Shown: positions 21,371 through 32,350, counted from the stretch's first letter. The stretch: 64,000 nt of DNA from Euglena gracilis (GCA_039621445.1 CP154954.1:22084954-22148953); one strand, 5' to 3'. A program made the numbers and translations. The notes: generated by a model from the sequence alone, not told the origin.

Positions 21371-23974
21371 GGTGCTTTGCAATTCTGTTTTAGAATTCTG
21401 AGGGCGAAGTCCCATTTGAATACAAGTTTTATTTCTTTCTTTTACAAAGCTCGAAAGAGCAAAAGTCACTTTCATATAAGGGACTGCGGTCCCACCAATT
21501 CTTCTGCTTGTGTGCTTTGCATTCAAAAGGGGAAAAGGGAAGCAAATTTTATTGTTACTCCCCCCACGGGCTTTTCGGGAGGAAAGCATAATTAGAAAAT
21601 CCGGGGTGGGACGTACACTTCGAGACCCAGGTCCCGCCGTGTGAGTCCTGAACGATCCTGTACGGGCAGAGGGCATACCGCGGGGATTGTTCGGCGCGCG
21701 CAATTGCGCAAATGGACTGGTTGGCCGGACCATGTGCGCAGTTCCCTGCCTGAGGACGAGCCACGGCAAGGAATATGAGCTGACCCGTGGCCGTCCAACG
21801 GCGGGTGGTGACAATCAACGTAAACAGGTACTCGCCGCGGTACTCTACACCAAGCGGTGTACATGGCGGTCCACACTCTACCCCGCAGCCTCACAATTTT
21901 TGTGGTAATTGATCTCACCTACTCGGAACTTCGGCTCGGAGTGATCCTCCTTGGCCGGCCCCCCCCCAAAAAAGTCACCACTTTCTCCCCAGGACGATGT
22001 CACGTTGTGTTGTAAATGGCTCTCACCCAACGCGAACGGGGTGCACTTTCTCACCTTCCCAAAACTTCGGCTCCGAGTGTTCCTCCTAGGCAGCGTCGTC
22101 GAAGAGATGCCATTTTTTCGATGTATCATTCTTTTTCGTATTGCAAATCCGAATCCGAGTTTTGCGAATGAGCCCCGATGTTGAGGCATAAACTGAAGCT
22201 CCAAGTGCGACAACAATCAGAAGACGATGGGACAGGGAGGGTGGTGAAGATGAAGACTTCGACATAAGCTGCCAAGTTGAAGCTTGGGTCACTACAAGAT
22301 GATTGCTCAGTGATTGTCGACACATGGGTATGTGCTGGTGATGTTGTTGCTCTCCCTGCCACTGCACAGGAATTAGTGCTCCCTCAGGGAGGAACATTTA
22401 GATTTCTCCTCTCTCTGAGTTCCCCTTAGTCAGTCTTTTTATTTCCCACGCATCAAAAGCCAATTTGTTTCAAAACAGCTTTTCGGCAAAACGGCAAGAA
22501 AAGCCTTTTCGCCTACGGCAAACCGGCGAAAATGCGTTTCGCCTCTCGGAGAACGATGGAAAAGCCTTTTTGCAACCAAAATGTAAGAAAAATGTCAAAA
22601 GGCATAAAAGCCGAAATGACAAACATACGGGTGAGAACATTTCATGGGTGACATTCCCTCATGATACGAGGCCTTCGGCCACCTCCATTGTCAGTTTATG
22701 ATGTAACAAGTTGCTTCACAGGCATCTGTGAGTGTTTGACGAAGGTAGGTGGTCAACCAGACAAACCTTTCAAATTCAAGGTTATAGATTCTGGTGCTTC
22801 GCAATCTTCTTTTACAATTTGTGGACGACGATCAATTTTGAAATATAGTTGAATTCTTCATTTGACAAGGCTCGAAGGAGCAAAAGTTACTTTCATACAA
22901 CGGACTGTGTTCCCGCTCTTCCCCCTTGGTTTTGTGAATTGGAGCAAAAGGATAAAACGGAAGGTAACTTCATTGTTACTCCCCCCCGGGCTTTTCGTGG
23001 GAAAGGGATAAGCGTAAAAACGGGCTGGACATACACTTTGTAGCAGAACACTGTTTAGGTAAAGGAAAATTAGAGTATCAAAAGTATCCCTTTGTTTCAA
23101 TTCCCTTATGCTAAGGCAAAACACCAGGAAAGACGGTGTGAAAGGATTTTTCTTCACAATCGTGTTCGGCTTGTTTTGAGGGGCTTCCGCTTGCTTGGAA
23201 TTAATCACAACTTGAAGAATAAGCTCACGCGACAACGTGAGGTACGTGTCGCGACATCCCATAGGATCTGCCATGATCGTCACGGTGTGCACGTACACAG
23301 CCGTAGGACTGGGACAATCCAAACTCTGTAGGTCTCCCAAATAGATGGGATTGTGCTTGGTACACATGCCTCCCAGGGCTATGCCCAAATTCCTTCTTGG
23401 ACCAGGTCTTCCCAGGTCCCGCCAGAATTTCAGACACAGTCCTGATCGGGTTCCGTTTTCCAAAACACGGGATCCATTTTCTCCGCAGGGGCGCAACCCA
23501 AATCCGAAAAAACGCAAAAGGGTTACCGCTTATCGCGGTTACCTATTAGCCGTTTCGACTTAGGGGTGCAAATAAGCCCAGTGGGGGGAAATGGGGCTGG
23601 CAGGTTTCCTGTCACAGAAGCATCCCATCCAAAGACACGCAGGGTTGGTCAAGCGTATTCGCTGAATGCCCGAGGGGAGACGTGGGCAGGCTTCTGTCCT
23701 GGTCATACCCGGATAGGGCGCCAAGGTAGGAGTGGTAGGCAGGCTTAGGCCAAATAGAATTTTTGATTGGCAGCCTTATGGGGCCTTGGGGACCAAAGTG
23801 ACAACTTTGGCCCATTAGTCCATCCTGTGCCATGTGACACTTATCGGTCAACCATCGATTTCCGGCTTCCAAGGTCTTCACACCAGAACCTCGTTCAGGG
23901 CGGGATAAGAGGCACTTGCATCCCGTAGACGGTTTCCATGCACACGGTGGTTGAGTGCGAGGTGCACCAGGCAA

Positions 23975-24143
23975 CCATTCTGCCATGGCACTGTGTACCA
24001 GATAGAATGGGCTACGGGCCTAAAGTCTGGAAACGGCCGGGCCGTACACACTACTATGGTTAAGCAAAAGACAAAGAGAGAATCTCAGAGCAAGCGAAAG
24101 CTTAGCGAAAGTAAATGGTTCCTAATTCAAGATTACAGGGTTT
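23975..24143 (+). repeat. Dispersed repeat R1, copy 2
   Basis: Direct repeat of 21202-21370, ending in the shared taattcaag, beyond which the two copies drift apart. Confidence 0.7.
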
Positions 24144-24782
24144 GAGTGTACGTCCAAAGCTTTCCCTTTTTCCCCTTTTGGGACTTTCTGTAAAAGCCTT
24201 TCGCTTTCGCCTTGATGCGCAGCCTACTTATGAAAGAGAAAAGTCTTTGGAGTACAAAAAGTGGTTTTCCCCTTTTGTTCCCAATTCCCCAAGAGGCAAA
24301 GCATAAGACAACGACTTCAGATGTTTCCTCTGAAGTCAAGTTCAGTTGTTCGAAAGTTTTTCCCTCTGACGAATGAAACTGTGAAACTTGTGAACAATGA
24401 AACAAAGGAATACCACCTGTGGGGGAAGGAGAGAAAAGTGCTGACGTGTCCAGTGGCAGATCCCAGAAGGGTCGGCCACGATCTTACCAACTGTGGTTTC
24501 CACAGTGGTGCCATCGTCACTGAACCCACTCTGCAGATATCATATAGAGCTGGGACACGCCTGGTACACATCCCCCTCCCAGGGCTACGCCCGATTTCCT
24601 TCATGGACCAGGGATTCCCAGGTCGAGACAAGATATCTGATGCTTCCCCGGTGGGGTTCACTACTACTCCATTTGGTGTCTCTCCTTTCCGCACAGTGGC
24701 ATCCACCCAAAGCCCAAAAACGCGCAAAAGCCGCGTTTCGCGGTTACCTGCTAGCCGTTTCGGCTTAGGTGGGGTGTGAAAA

Positions 24783-25314
24783 AGAGTTCTCTGAGTGTCA
24801 CTTTTCACTGAAATCCTTCGAAATGCCAGATTTGACATTCAAAATACCAAACTTCTGAAATTCTTCCTCCGGAACTTCCACCAGTAAAAACTGACCAGAG
24901 GCATCAAATCAAAGTCTTCCAAGACGAATGAGGCAAGGTATTCAGCTTTGTTGCCACCTACAAAGATAGGAGGCATTTTTGCTGTATGTGAGTGGTCCAG
25001 GTGCATTTTTATAGTCACATGAAATCACAGGCTGAAGCCTAATTCAAACAGGCAGATCATATTTGACACAGAAAATGATGGTGCTGTCTGTAGGTGGCTG
25101 TCAACATACACTGTTCACTCTGTTGTCGGGATTACTTTCCTGAGATTTGATTTGTTTCATTTTGTCTGCGGCGCAAGTTTATTTCAAGTTTGGTCATTGC
25201 TACTTGAAGTGGCAATTTGGGACAGAGATTTCAGTGAAAGGGATGTCAAGTAAAGGAAGGGGCTCCAGAAGTCAGGTCCGTGGTAGGGGGACCTCGGACT
25301 TTCATGAACAGTGT
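24783..25314 (+). repeat. Repeat segments A and B, left side of element B
   Basis: Segment A (24783-24985) recurs at 39728-39930, and segment B (24988-25314) recurs at 38508-38800, both in the same orientation with high identity. On the left the order is A then B, adjacent; on the right it is B then A, about 930 bases apart. Both right-hand copies are followed by tgtgaattaggcttcgc, the reverse complement of a motif inside B. These look like pieces of another repeat family into which element B inserted. Confidence 0.75.
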
Positions 25315-25469
25315 ATTAGGACTGTACCCCGGTCCAGTTCGAACAGGGGACGCCATCGAGATGTACAGCCAGATTTGGTGAGATGTCGTTCTGTTGCCTG
25401 CCAGACAGATTCTCTGAGACTGGAATCCGTGGCTTGCCAGACATCTGGCAAAAGGCGGACAAGGGCCAG
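25243..25469 (+). pseudogene. 5' part of an ORF interrupted by element B
   Basis: ATG 25243 opens a frame coding a basic Arg/Ser/Gly-rich N-terminus (GRGSRSQVRGRG) and two SVACQT repeats. It runs into the LTR at 25470. If the element and one CCAG copy are removed, the frame continues in register at 38021. The repeat copy at 38508-38800 contains a related start of this ORF, so it probably belongs to a repeat family and not to a unique host gene. Product unknown. Confidence 0.45.
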
Positions 25470-26300
25470 TGTCGGCCGCCGGCTTTCGCCGGCAGCCAAA
25501 AATTGCCAGAAAGCGCAACTTTCAAAGTCGCGGGTAACAGCCAATCAGTTAGAGAAACCCGCGACACAAATTGGAAGCGGGTCAAATTACTTTGCGCTTT
25601 CAAATTCATCTTTTTTACAGAACTTGAGGGGTTTTCCCCATTATTTGGCAAAGAGGAAATACATTGAATTGGATTTGATCAATCACATTGTTGAATTGGA
25701 ATTGACAGATACATTGTTGGGTCATTACATTGTTGGTGGAGTTATTGAAGTCAATTTGGTATTGAAATCAAGAAGCAGACCCTACAACACCGCCACCCTC
25801 ACCGCCGCTTCTATTCCCTATACCCCTCTTCCTTGCCCCAGGTTGTTTTTTTACAACATTCAGTCACTCTCACAGATTTCCAACAGTTTGATTGCTTCTC
25901 CAGTGGGTTGGGATTCATTTCAGATTCAGTGGGTCGGTTTGTGGGTTGGTTTGTGCAAGAGAGTGTGTGAGAGAGAAACAGAGAAAAGTGAGATTTCAGA
26001 GAGAAAAGTTCGATTTCATTGCAAATGGCAGATTTTTCGGTGTTCACCAAAATTTGGAAACCCATAAAAAAACGATCCTACGCGTCGGCTGGGGTAGGGG
26101 GAACACCTGGGTGAAAAAAAGGGAGTTGGCCTGAGCCCACCAATTCTCAGAAAAAAGCACAGGCCCCACCCCGGAAACACCCACCCCCCTGCTGTCGGTG
26201 GTTTTCCACGACGGCGAGGACCGCCCCGGGCCCTCGGCCCACCGGGACTCGCCGGTCGCGGGGGCGACCGGCGGCGCACAGGGGGTGGGGCCGGTAAACT
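25470..26300 (+). repeat. 5' LTR of element B
   Basis: It begins TGTCGGCCGCCGG and ends GGTAAACT; the last base differs from the 3' LTR, which ends in ACA. It matches 37188-38016 throughout. It contains a GC-rich perfect stem, gccggtcgc/gcgaccggc, with a GGGG loop at 26251-26272. Confidence 0.92.
26251..26272. promoter_or_regulatory. GC-rich hairpin near the 3' end of the LTR
   Basis: A nine-base perfect inverted repeat around GGGG, repeated in the 3' LTR at 37967-37988. In an LTR RNA it would lie close to the primer-binding site. It could be a dimer-initiation-type or 3'-end-processing structure; this is inference. Confidence 0.5.
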
Positions 26301-26318
26301 TGGTTAGCAGAGGTCGGC
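26301..26318 (+). promoter_or_regulatory. Candidate primer-binding site of element B
   Basis: TGG follows the LTR directly: tggttagcagaggtcggc. It resembles the initiator-tRNA-Met type site TGGTAGCAGAGG with one extra T, or fits another tRNA ending CUCUGCUAACCA. The position is right; the tRNA identity is uncertain. Confidence 0.5.
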
Positions 26319-27025
26319 TCACTGACTTCGTCAGTGAGGTTTTTTCAGATTCGGTGAACGTCGTTTGTTCCGCTGCCTCTGCCAGCAGAATCAGTGCAAA
26401 GTTTTCAGATTCGGCTGACATCGCAAGCAAAGGTTGTTTCATTGACCCAGTCAGTGAAAATTTTTCAGAGACGGTCGACACAGTCACAGAGATTTGTTCT
26501 GGTGGCTGTGCCAGCAGAATGGTACACGAGGGCAGTTTAACCAACCCAATTGTCTGTGAATTTTCAGAAGAATCTGCAGAAATCTGCTCGTTTTCAGGTC
26601 AATCTGTCCGAAATTCAGATTGTGGTGAAAATTTTCTGAGATATGTGGCAGAAAGCTGTTTTCAGAACGAAAAAGAAACTGAATTTTCTGCAGCCCAGTT
26701 TTCAGAACCTGTGGCATTATTGCAAATCATGACGGAATCTGTGGCAGAAAACAATTTTCAGGCTGCAGAAACTTTATCGGCTTCAGGATTTTCAGAAACG
26801 ACACAGGAATCAGAATCTGATTCTGATTCGGAGAGGGGGTTAATTACATGCATAAGGCCCATCACGGTGGCAGGGCCAGAAAATTTTCAGCTGGTTCCAC
26901 TGCACAGCAGTGATGAGGAACCAGACCCCCAAGCTTACGAAAGCGAATCAGAGGAAGAAAAACAAGCTGAAAACGCCATAATTCAGGAAATGGTTATGCA
27001 GAGAATGAAAGCTGCTGGCATGTGA
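26302..27025 (+). CDS. Acidic Ser-rich N-terminal Gag-region ORF of element B
   Basis: The frame is open through the LTR edge to TGA 27023-27025; the first internal ATG is at 26519. The sequence is rich in Ser, Glu, Asp and Cys, with imperfect repeats of about 40 residues (FSDSV..., FSDSA..., FSETV... each followed by Cys-containing segments) and an acidic end (SEEEKQAENA). No catalytic motif is present. It is probably a Gag leader or matrix-like region; translation start is unclear. Confidence 0.4.
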
Positions 27026-27231
27026 CCAGTAAATTTTTCAGGTTTTCAGCAAATTTCTGTGTCATCACGAGACAGCAGCCCAGGGCCAGAACAAAACATT
27101 TTGTGTTTAACAGCCCAGCCAGAACCATTGCTGTTAACACAGAGTTCAGAATCACAGTCAGCACAGCCAGCTGCAGCCCGGCTGCAGGTCTTTCAGCCAG
27201 CCCAGCCGTTTTCGGCTGAGATATCTGTCCC

Positions 27232-27720
27232 AGCTCAGATGACATCACAGGTTTTTCACCCAGCCAAGCAGTTTTCGGCTGGGTCATCTGTCCCAGCAAT
27301 CATGGGGCCAGCCCAGATGACTTCACAGGTTTTTCAGCCAGCCCAGCAGTTTTCGGCTGAGTCATCTGTCCCAGCAATCATGGGGCCAGCCCAGATGACT
27401 TCACAGGTTTTCAGCCAGCCCAGCAGTTTTCGGCTGAGTCATCCGTCCCAGCAATCATGGGGCCAGCCCAGATGACTTCACAGGTTTTTCAGCCAGCTCA
27501 GCAGTTTTCGGCTGAATCATCTGTCCCAGCAATCATGGAGCCAGCCCAGATGACTTCACAGGTTTTTTTAGCCAGCCCAGCAGTTTTGGCTGAGTCATCT
27601 GTCCCAGCAATCATGGAGCCAGCCCAGATGACTTCACAGGTTTTTCAGCAAGCCCAGCAGTTTTCGGCTGAATCATCTGTCCCAGCAATCATGGGACCAG
27701 CCCAGATGCATGGGCAGGTT
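27232..27720 (+). repeat. 78-bp tandem repeat coding 26-residue units in the gag region
   Basis: Six units start at 27235, 27315, 27393, 27470, 27548 and 27626 (agatgac-type anchor), with a partial seventh at 27704. Spacing is 78 bases, except one 77-base unit that has lost a T. The peptide unit is MTSQVFQPAQQFSAES followed by SVPAIMGPAQ. A second unit has a compensated frameshift, and a one-base loss between units shifts the frame. Confidence 0.9.
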
Positions 27721-27875
27721 TTTCAGCCAGCGTTAACAGTGTCTTCAAACACAGGCCCAGCACAGGGTTTTCGGCCAATTCAGCCAGATTTTCCACAGAC
27801 CCAGCCAAAAAATTTACAGCCAAACACCAGTTTTTCTGCAGAAACTGGGTCCGAAAACCTGAAAATCAGCATGAT

Positions 27876-30550
27876 GTGGAAATGGAATCCGGCTATGGCC
27901 AATCTGATGATGATTCGAACAATTGGGGTGAAGAAATCAGTTGCAAAATTGAATCTTTACATGACAGACTTTTGGTGCAGGAAGGAAAAAATCCTGAGAA
28001 AATGGCTGAAAATCTGGTGGGTGAGGCAGAAAATAGGCTAAATCAGGCATTTGCCATGTCACAGGGGCAGGGATTGAACCTGGTGAATGAGGCTTTGGGC
28101 ATGCATGATCAACGAATGGCTGATCAGATTGCCATTGTGAAACCTGAAATTCAGGCTGAACTGAGTGCAACCATAAACGACTTGCTTTTTGCAGTTTCAG
28201 CAAAATGGTGAAATGGTGCAAAATCTGGCCCAATGCCAAAGGCATTTGTTGAGTGTGGAAATGGAACGGCAGTTTGCCGAAAAAGTGAAGAAAGTGGAGG
28301 ACGGAGTAAACACGTTTTTTGAGGCCCAGGTTGAGGGGTTGAGAAAAAATGAGAGGGATTTTTCTGAGAAGCTGTCGTTTTTGGAAAAATCTGTGGGGGA
28401 GATGCACGTGGTGGTGCAACAAGTGGGGGAGAAGGAAAAAAAGCAGGAAATTGCTGTTAATCAGGTCAAATCTGCAGTCGGTGAGCTAAGCTCTGGTCTG
28501 GAGGGACGTTTCGGGATCATTTTTCAGCAATGTAAAAGTTTGGGGGAGACTGAGTGTGCCAAATTTCAGGCACAGGCTGAGAAACTGAAGGAATTTTCAC
28601 AATCCCTGGAGCGAGAGAGCAAAGCTCTGAATGACCGTTTGGGGAGGTTTGAGAATTTTCTGGGTCGGAAAGATTTTCCCATTGAGAAAGTCTGTGACCT
28701 GATTAACAAGAGTGAGGAAACAATTCGGTTGGAGGTGCAAAGGGAGTTGGGGCTGCAAACGAGAAAGAATTTGGAGGTCATTATCAGTGAAATGTTGCAG
28801 GAAAGGTTGAGGCTGAGTGAAAGGGAGGGGCAGTTTGAGAAAGTTCGGGCTGAAATGGAAAATTCGATGAAACAGCAGGTTGGAGTTTTACTGCAACAGC
28901 AGTCCAGTGAACTTTTTAAAGAACAGCAGGAGCGGAAAAAATTGCAACAAAAGCTGGATTTATTTCAGGCTGAGTTTTTGGTGATGAAAAATCAGCAAGC
29001 TGAATCTGCCAAATCTGCGACAGTGGATCTGACAAAGGAAACGAGAGAAAAGTCAGCTAGAAACCCAGAAATCGAGGAGTTTGATCTTTTTGGTTACAAC
29101 GATTTACCTGTGATCGAGAAAAATCCGGTTGAAATTGAAGGCTATGAATACGCTGAACCAGGATCACATGCGACACGTGTCAGGCAAGTTTGTGCACGAC
29201 CTGTGGGGGCAGTGCCTGCAGGTGCAGAGCTTGTTTCATCAAATGCAGTGGCAACACATCAATTGATGAAAAACCTGGTAGCTCCAAATTTTTCTGGACA
29301 GCCAAAAGACAGGTCGTCCTTTGTGCGGGATTGGGATCAATATTTCAGGACGTTGGTTATTTTGCAAAATGGACATGTATCTGATCCACTCAAACTTCGG
29401 CTTTTTGCAATGACTCTGGACGACACAGATCAAAAGGAGTTGCAATTCCGACTGGAATTGAACGGAAAAACATCTTTCGAGGAGGAATTTGACAGGATTG
29501 ACGGGAAATATGCTGGAACTCAGTCCGACTGTGCCAGAAAAAAATGGTATGATGTGAACCTCGTGAACCAAGGGAAAATTACCGTACGGGAATGGCGAGA
29601 CTTTGTCATAAATTTCAGAATAGCCGGGAGACAGGTGAAAAGCGTCACTGACGATGAGGCAGAAAGACTGGTCAAAGGAAAACTGCCAAATTTCGTTTTG
29701 CATTGGGTTGCCGATGAGGAGGAAAGAAAATCAACGTGTTGACCGAAAGTCAAAATGTACCCTGGAGTGCCTGCAACTGAGGAACACATCATGTGTGCCG
29801 TGGAACGTGTCACTGGGGAAAAGCCCTGCAAGGTTTCGAAAGTTTCACCGCTGGAGTTCGAAGTCTTTTTGCCCAATATTACGATTTGCGACAAACTGAA
29901 AGAGGTCAGTGGGAAACCAATCACAGGCACGGATAAAACAATCAAAATTGTGGAGGAAAAGCCAAAAATGGGAGCTGAAGAAATTTTTCGTTTTGTTGAG
30001 CGAAAATTGTCATCCAGGGATGATCAAGACATGATACACAGTTCCAGAGAGCCAAATGGATCCGGAAACCAGAGGGCCAGGTCTGCAAAGGCAGATCGGG
30101 CCAAGGGGTCCAGGACACCCTTCTTAGCACGGTCACCAAAGGGGGGCGAAACGGTGACAAAACCGTCCGTTGGACAATCAGATTAACAGGTGGCAGCTCC
30201 TACGAACAATGCAGACGTGAACCCCCCATTGCAAAATCCAGTGCCAGTGATTCGATCACAGTCATTGCCACCCCCCCAGCAATCTCAATTTGGCAATGGG
30301 GGGGGGATGGAGAAACGATTCTAGGTGGAATTCCAATGCCAATGCCAATTTTCAGGGAAATCAGTGGTGGCACTCAAATCAACAGAATTTTGATTCACAG
30401 TCTGGTGGTGGCAAAGGCAAAGGCAAAGGAAAAGGCAAAGGAAACAATTCCTGGGGGAAAGGAAACAATAGAAATGACTGGTCTAGGGGAAGGCGCCAGG
30501 ACGGTGGAAAAGGCAAAGGCAAAGGAAGGGGGAAAGGAAACCAATGCTAG
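27876..30550 (+). pseudogene. gag: Gag of element B: coiled coil, capsid-like and Gly/Lys-rich nucleic-acid-binding regions
   Basis: The pieces are 27876-28211, 28189-29742, 29755-30186 and 30290-30550. The second piece starts with about 280 residues of heptad-rich coiled coil, full of Lys, Glu and Gln (for example KLKEFSQSLERESKALNDRL). A capsid-like segment follows (APNFSGQPKDRSSFVRDWDQ ... FRTLVILQNG) typical of gypsy Gag. After TGA 29740-29742 the same frame continues to TAA 30186. A shift in the G run near 30298-30306 leads to a NWW/Gly-rich tail ending in GKGKGK repeats, which I take as the RNA-binding nucleocapsid region; there is no CCHC knuckle. The last frame is the one used by the methyltransferase ORF, with TAG 30548-30550 between. 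Confidence 0.65.
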
Positions 30551-30667
30551 GATAGCCGGGGTGGACCGTTGGGGGCGGGAGCCGCCCCGGGCTCGCATAC
30601 CCAGCCCCACACAAAGACATATGCAAATCCCAGGTGGCAAGAAAAATGTCGTGCGAGTGAAAGCACG

Positions 30668-31900
30668 ATGAAAAATCTGCCATCCCAGGAGATCTCTGCA
30701 CAAGGTTTGTCCAGTGTGTCGGGTGCGTGTGTGCGTGACGTGCAAATCTGTGACTCGGCCCAAATCTGTAAAAAACCAGACCTCATAAGAGGTCGTGCAC
30801 AGCCTTCCGTAAAGAAAAGAGCTTTAGACCTTTTTTGCGGTAAAGGCTCGGTTGGGGATTTCCTGAGAGAGCAGGGGTTTAAGGTTGTGTCAGTGGACAT
30901 AAACCCCAGATTTAACCCAACCCACTGTGCAAATATTTTGGAGTGGAGATATTGGAGGTACCCCCCCGGATATTTTCAGATCATCGCTGCGGGGGTGCCC
31001 TGTACAGAATATAGCTTGGCCAAAACGTTGGGAGTCAGAAATTTGGAGGGGGCAGATCGGCTGGTCAAAAAAACTTTGGAAATTGTCAAATATTTCAAAA
31101 CAAAGTTGTGGTGGATTGAAAATACCCGTCATGGGTTGCTTCGAAAAAGACCCTGTGTTCAAAATCTGACTTTTGTCGATGTTGATTATTGTCAATTTTC
31201 AGATTGGGGATATCAAAAACCCACCAGAATTTGGGGGAGCGAAAATCTGAGCAAGCTACAAAACAAACTTTGTGATGTCCAGACCTGCCCGAATTTGATT
31301 CCTGGGGGGAGGAGTCACCGTGAAAAGTTGGGAGGGTATGGAATGACAGTTGGCACCCAGAAAAAATGGAGGATGCCCAAACAACTGGTGGAGTATTTGT
31401 TAACCGTGTTGGAACGAAAAAGTGGATATCGTAGGGAGGATTATGCTGTTAGGAAAGTTTGTATGGAGGAAATTGAGAAAGTTTTTCGGGTTAAGGCAGA
31501 ACGGGATTGTTTTGCAACCAGCCAAAATGCCAGGTGTGAAAAGTTTTATGGGGAGGATGATGATGCCATGAAAAAGGATTGGGGGGCGGAGGAAACGTTG
31601 TGGATGAACCCCCCCTGGACTTTGTGGCCTGAGGTGGCTGAAAAATTGCAAAATTCCAATTGTCCGGCAATTTGTATTTTCCCAGACTGGAATAGGAGGT
31701 GGGTGAAAAATCTGGTGGCTATGGCTGTCAAAAAGATTTATTTTCCCAAGGGGACAAAGTTGTTTGAGGCTGATGGGAGGATTTTGAGGGGTACCCGTTG
31801 GGGGGTGTGGGCCTTGTTGATTGATAGAAGGCAACCCTCCCAGGGGGGGGGGCAGCCCCAGGAAGGAAAAAATTGGTTCGGCGGAAGAAAAGAATGTTGA
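30668..31900 (+). CDS. Dual methyltransferase-like protein: cytosine-C5-type domain plus Dam-like NPPW domain
   Basis: A 410-codon ORF from ATG 30668; the frame is open upstream to 30551. Domain 1 (about residues 45-245) has a SAM-binding motif I (LDLFCGKGSVGDFL, from residue 53), an acidic motif II (VVSVDI), motif IV with the catalytic Pro-Cys (AGVPCTEYS, Cys 112), motif VI IEN (Glu 151, where ENV or ENP is usual) and a motif VIII-like Y-Q-K-P-T-R-I-W segment. This is the layout of phage and algal C5-cytosine methyltransferase relatives. Domain 2 (about residues 278-400) has DCFATSQNARCEKFY, KKDWG and NPPW at residues 314-317, then a strand CIFPDW, like Dam-type N6-adenine methyltransferases found in phages and DIRS-like retroelements. 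No stop or frameshift breaks it. It would modify element or host DNA; substrate and activity are inferred only. Confidence 0.8.
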   Translation: MKNLPSQEISAQGLSSVSGACVRDVQICDSAQICKKPDLIRGRAQPSVKKRALDLFCGKGSVGDFLREQGFKVVSVDINPRFNPTHCANILEWRYWRYPPGYFQIIAAGVPCTEYSLAKTLGVRNLEGADRLVKKTLEIVKYFKTKLWWIENTRHGLLRKRPCVQNLTFVDVDYCQFSDWGYQKPTRIWGSENLSKLQNKLCDVQTCPNLIPGGRSHREKLGGYGMTVGTQKKWRMPKQLVEYLLTVLERKSGYRREDYAVRKVCMEEIEKVFRVKAERDCFATSQNARCEKFYGEDDDAMKKDWGAEETLWMNPPWTLWPEVAEKLQNSNCPAICIFPDWNRRWVKNLVAMAVKKIYFPKGTKLFEADGRILRGTRWGVWALLIDRRQPSQGGGQPQEGKNWFGGRKEC

Positions 31901-32350
31901 GGGGGACGAAAACTCGGGGAGGATCGAAGAAACTTGGGGAGGACAGACAACTGCTGTTAAAAACCCAGATTAAGTTGGCAAATGGGGAGGAAAAAATGGC
32001 CAGAATTTTGATTGACACGGGGGCTGAGGCAAACCTCATTCGACAAGGGTTGATAGGGGACCACCTAATGTATCCTGCTAAGGACCCGTTAAGGTTTGAA
32101 ACTGCCAATGGGCAAACTTTGGCGGGGGGGGAGCAGATGTACAAAGGTGAAAATGATCCTTCAACAAAATTGGAATGAGGAAACGGAAATTGAGAAAGTG
32201 GTATATGAGGTTGAATTTTATGAGGCAAACATCAAAGTTGATGCTATTCTTTCTTATCCATGGTTGGCAGAAGCAAAACTGGGAATTTTTCCACACCACA
32301 AGGCATTGGTGAAAGACAGCCCCGACCTGATTTTTTTGCGGGGTGTTTAA
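31894..32350 (+). pseudogene. pro: Retropepsin-like protease of element B (frameshifted)
   Basis: ATG 31894 overlaps the methyltransferase stop (ATGTTGA: ATG 31894-31896, TGA 31898-31900). The active site ILIDTGAEANLI has D-T-G at 32014-32022. The frame stops at TGA 32176-32178. The second half (YEVEFYEANIKVDAILSYPWL, the C-terminal retropepsin signature) is in the next frame to TAA 32348-32350. The shift falls after the G8 run near 32125 or close to 32175. The second frame is the pol frame. Confidence 0.72.

Larger units (their letters stand above)
20980..24782. other. Gene-free patchwork of diverged repeats
   Basis: I find no convincing coding region. Stretches 21202-21370 and 23975-24143 are close direct repeats (ccattctgccatggcactg ... 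gcgaaagcttagcgaaag). Stretches 21352-21600 and 22770-23020 are diverged repeats, as are 23345-23565 and 24550-24772. Part of 21085-21205 is an inverted, diverged version of the start of the last pair. At 22465-22580 there are short imperfect repeats of gcttttcggcaaaacgg type. This looks like the debris of several non-autonomous elements. Confidence 0.6.
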
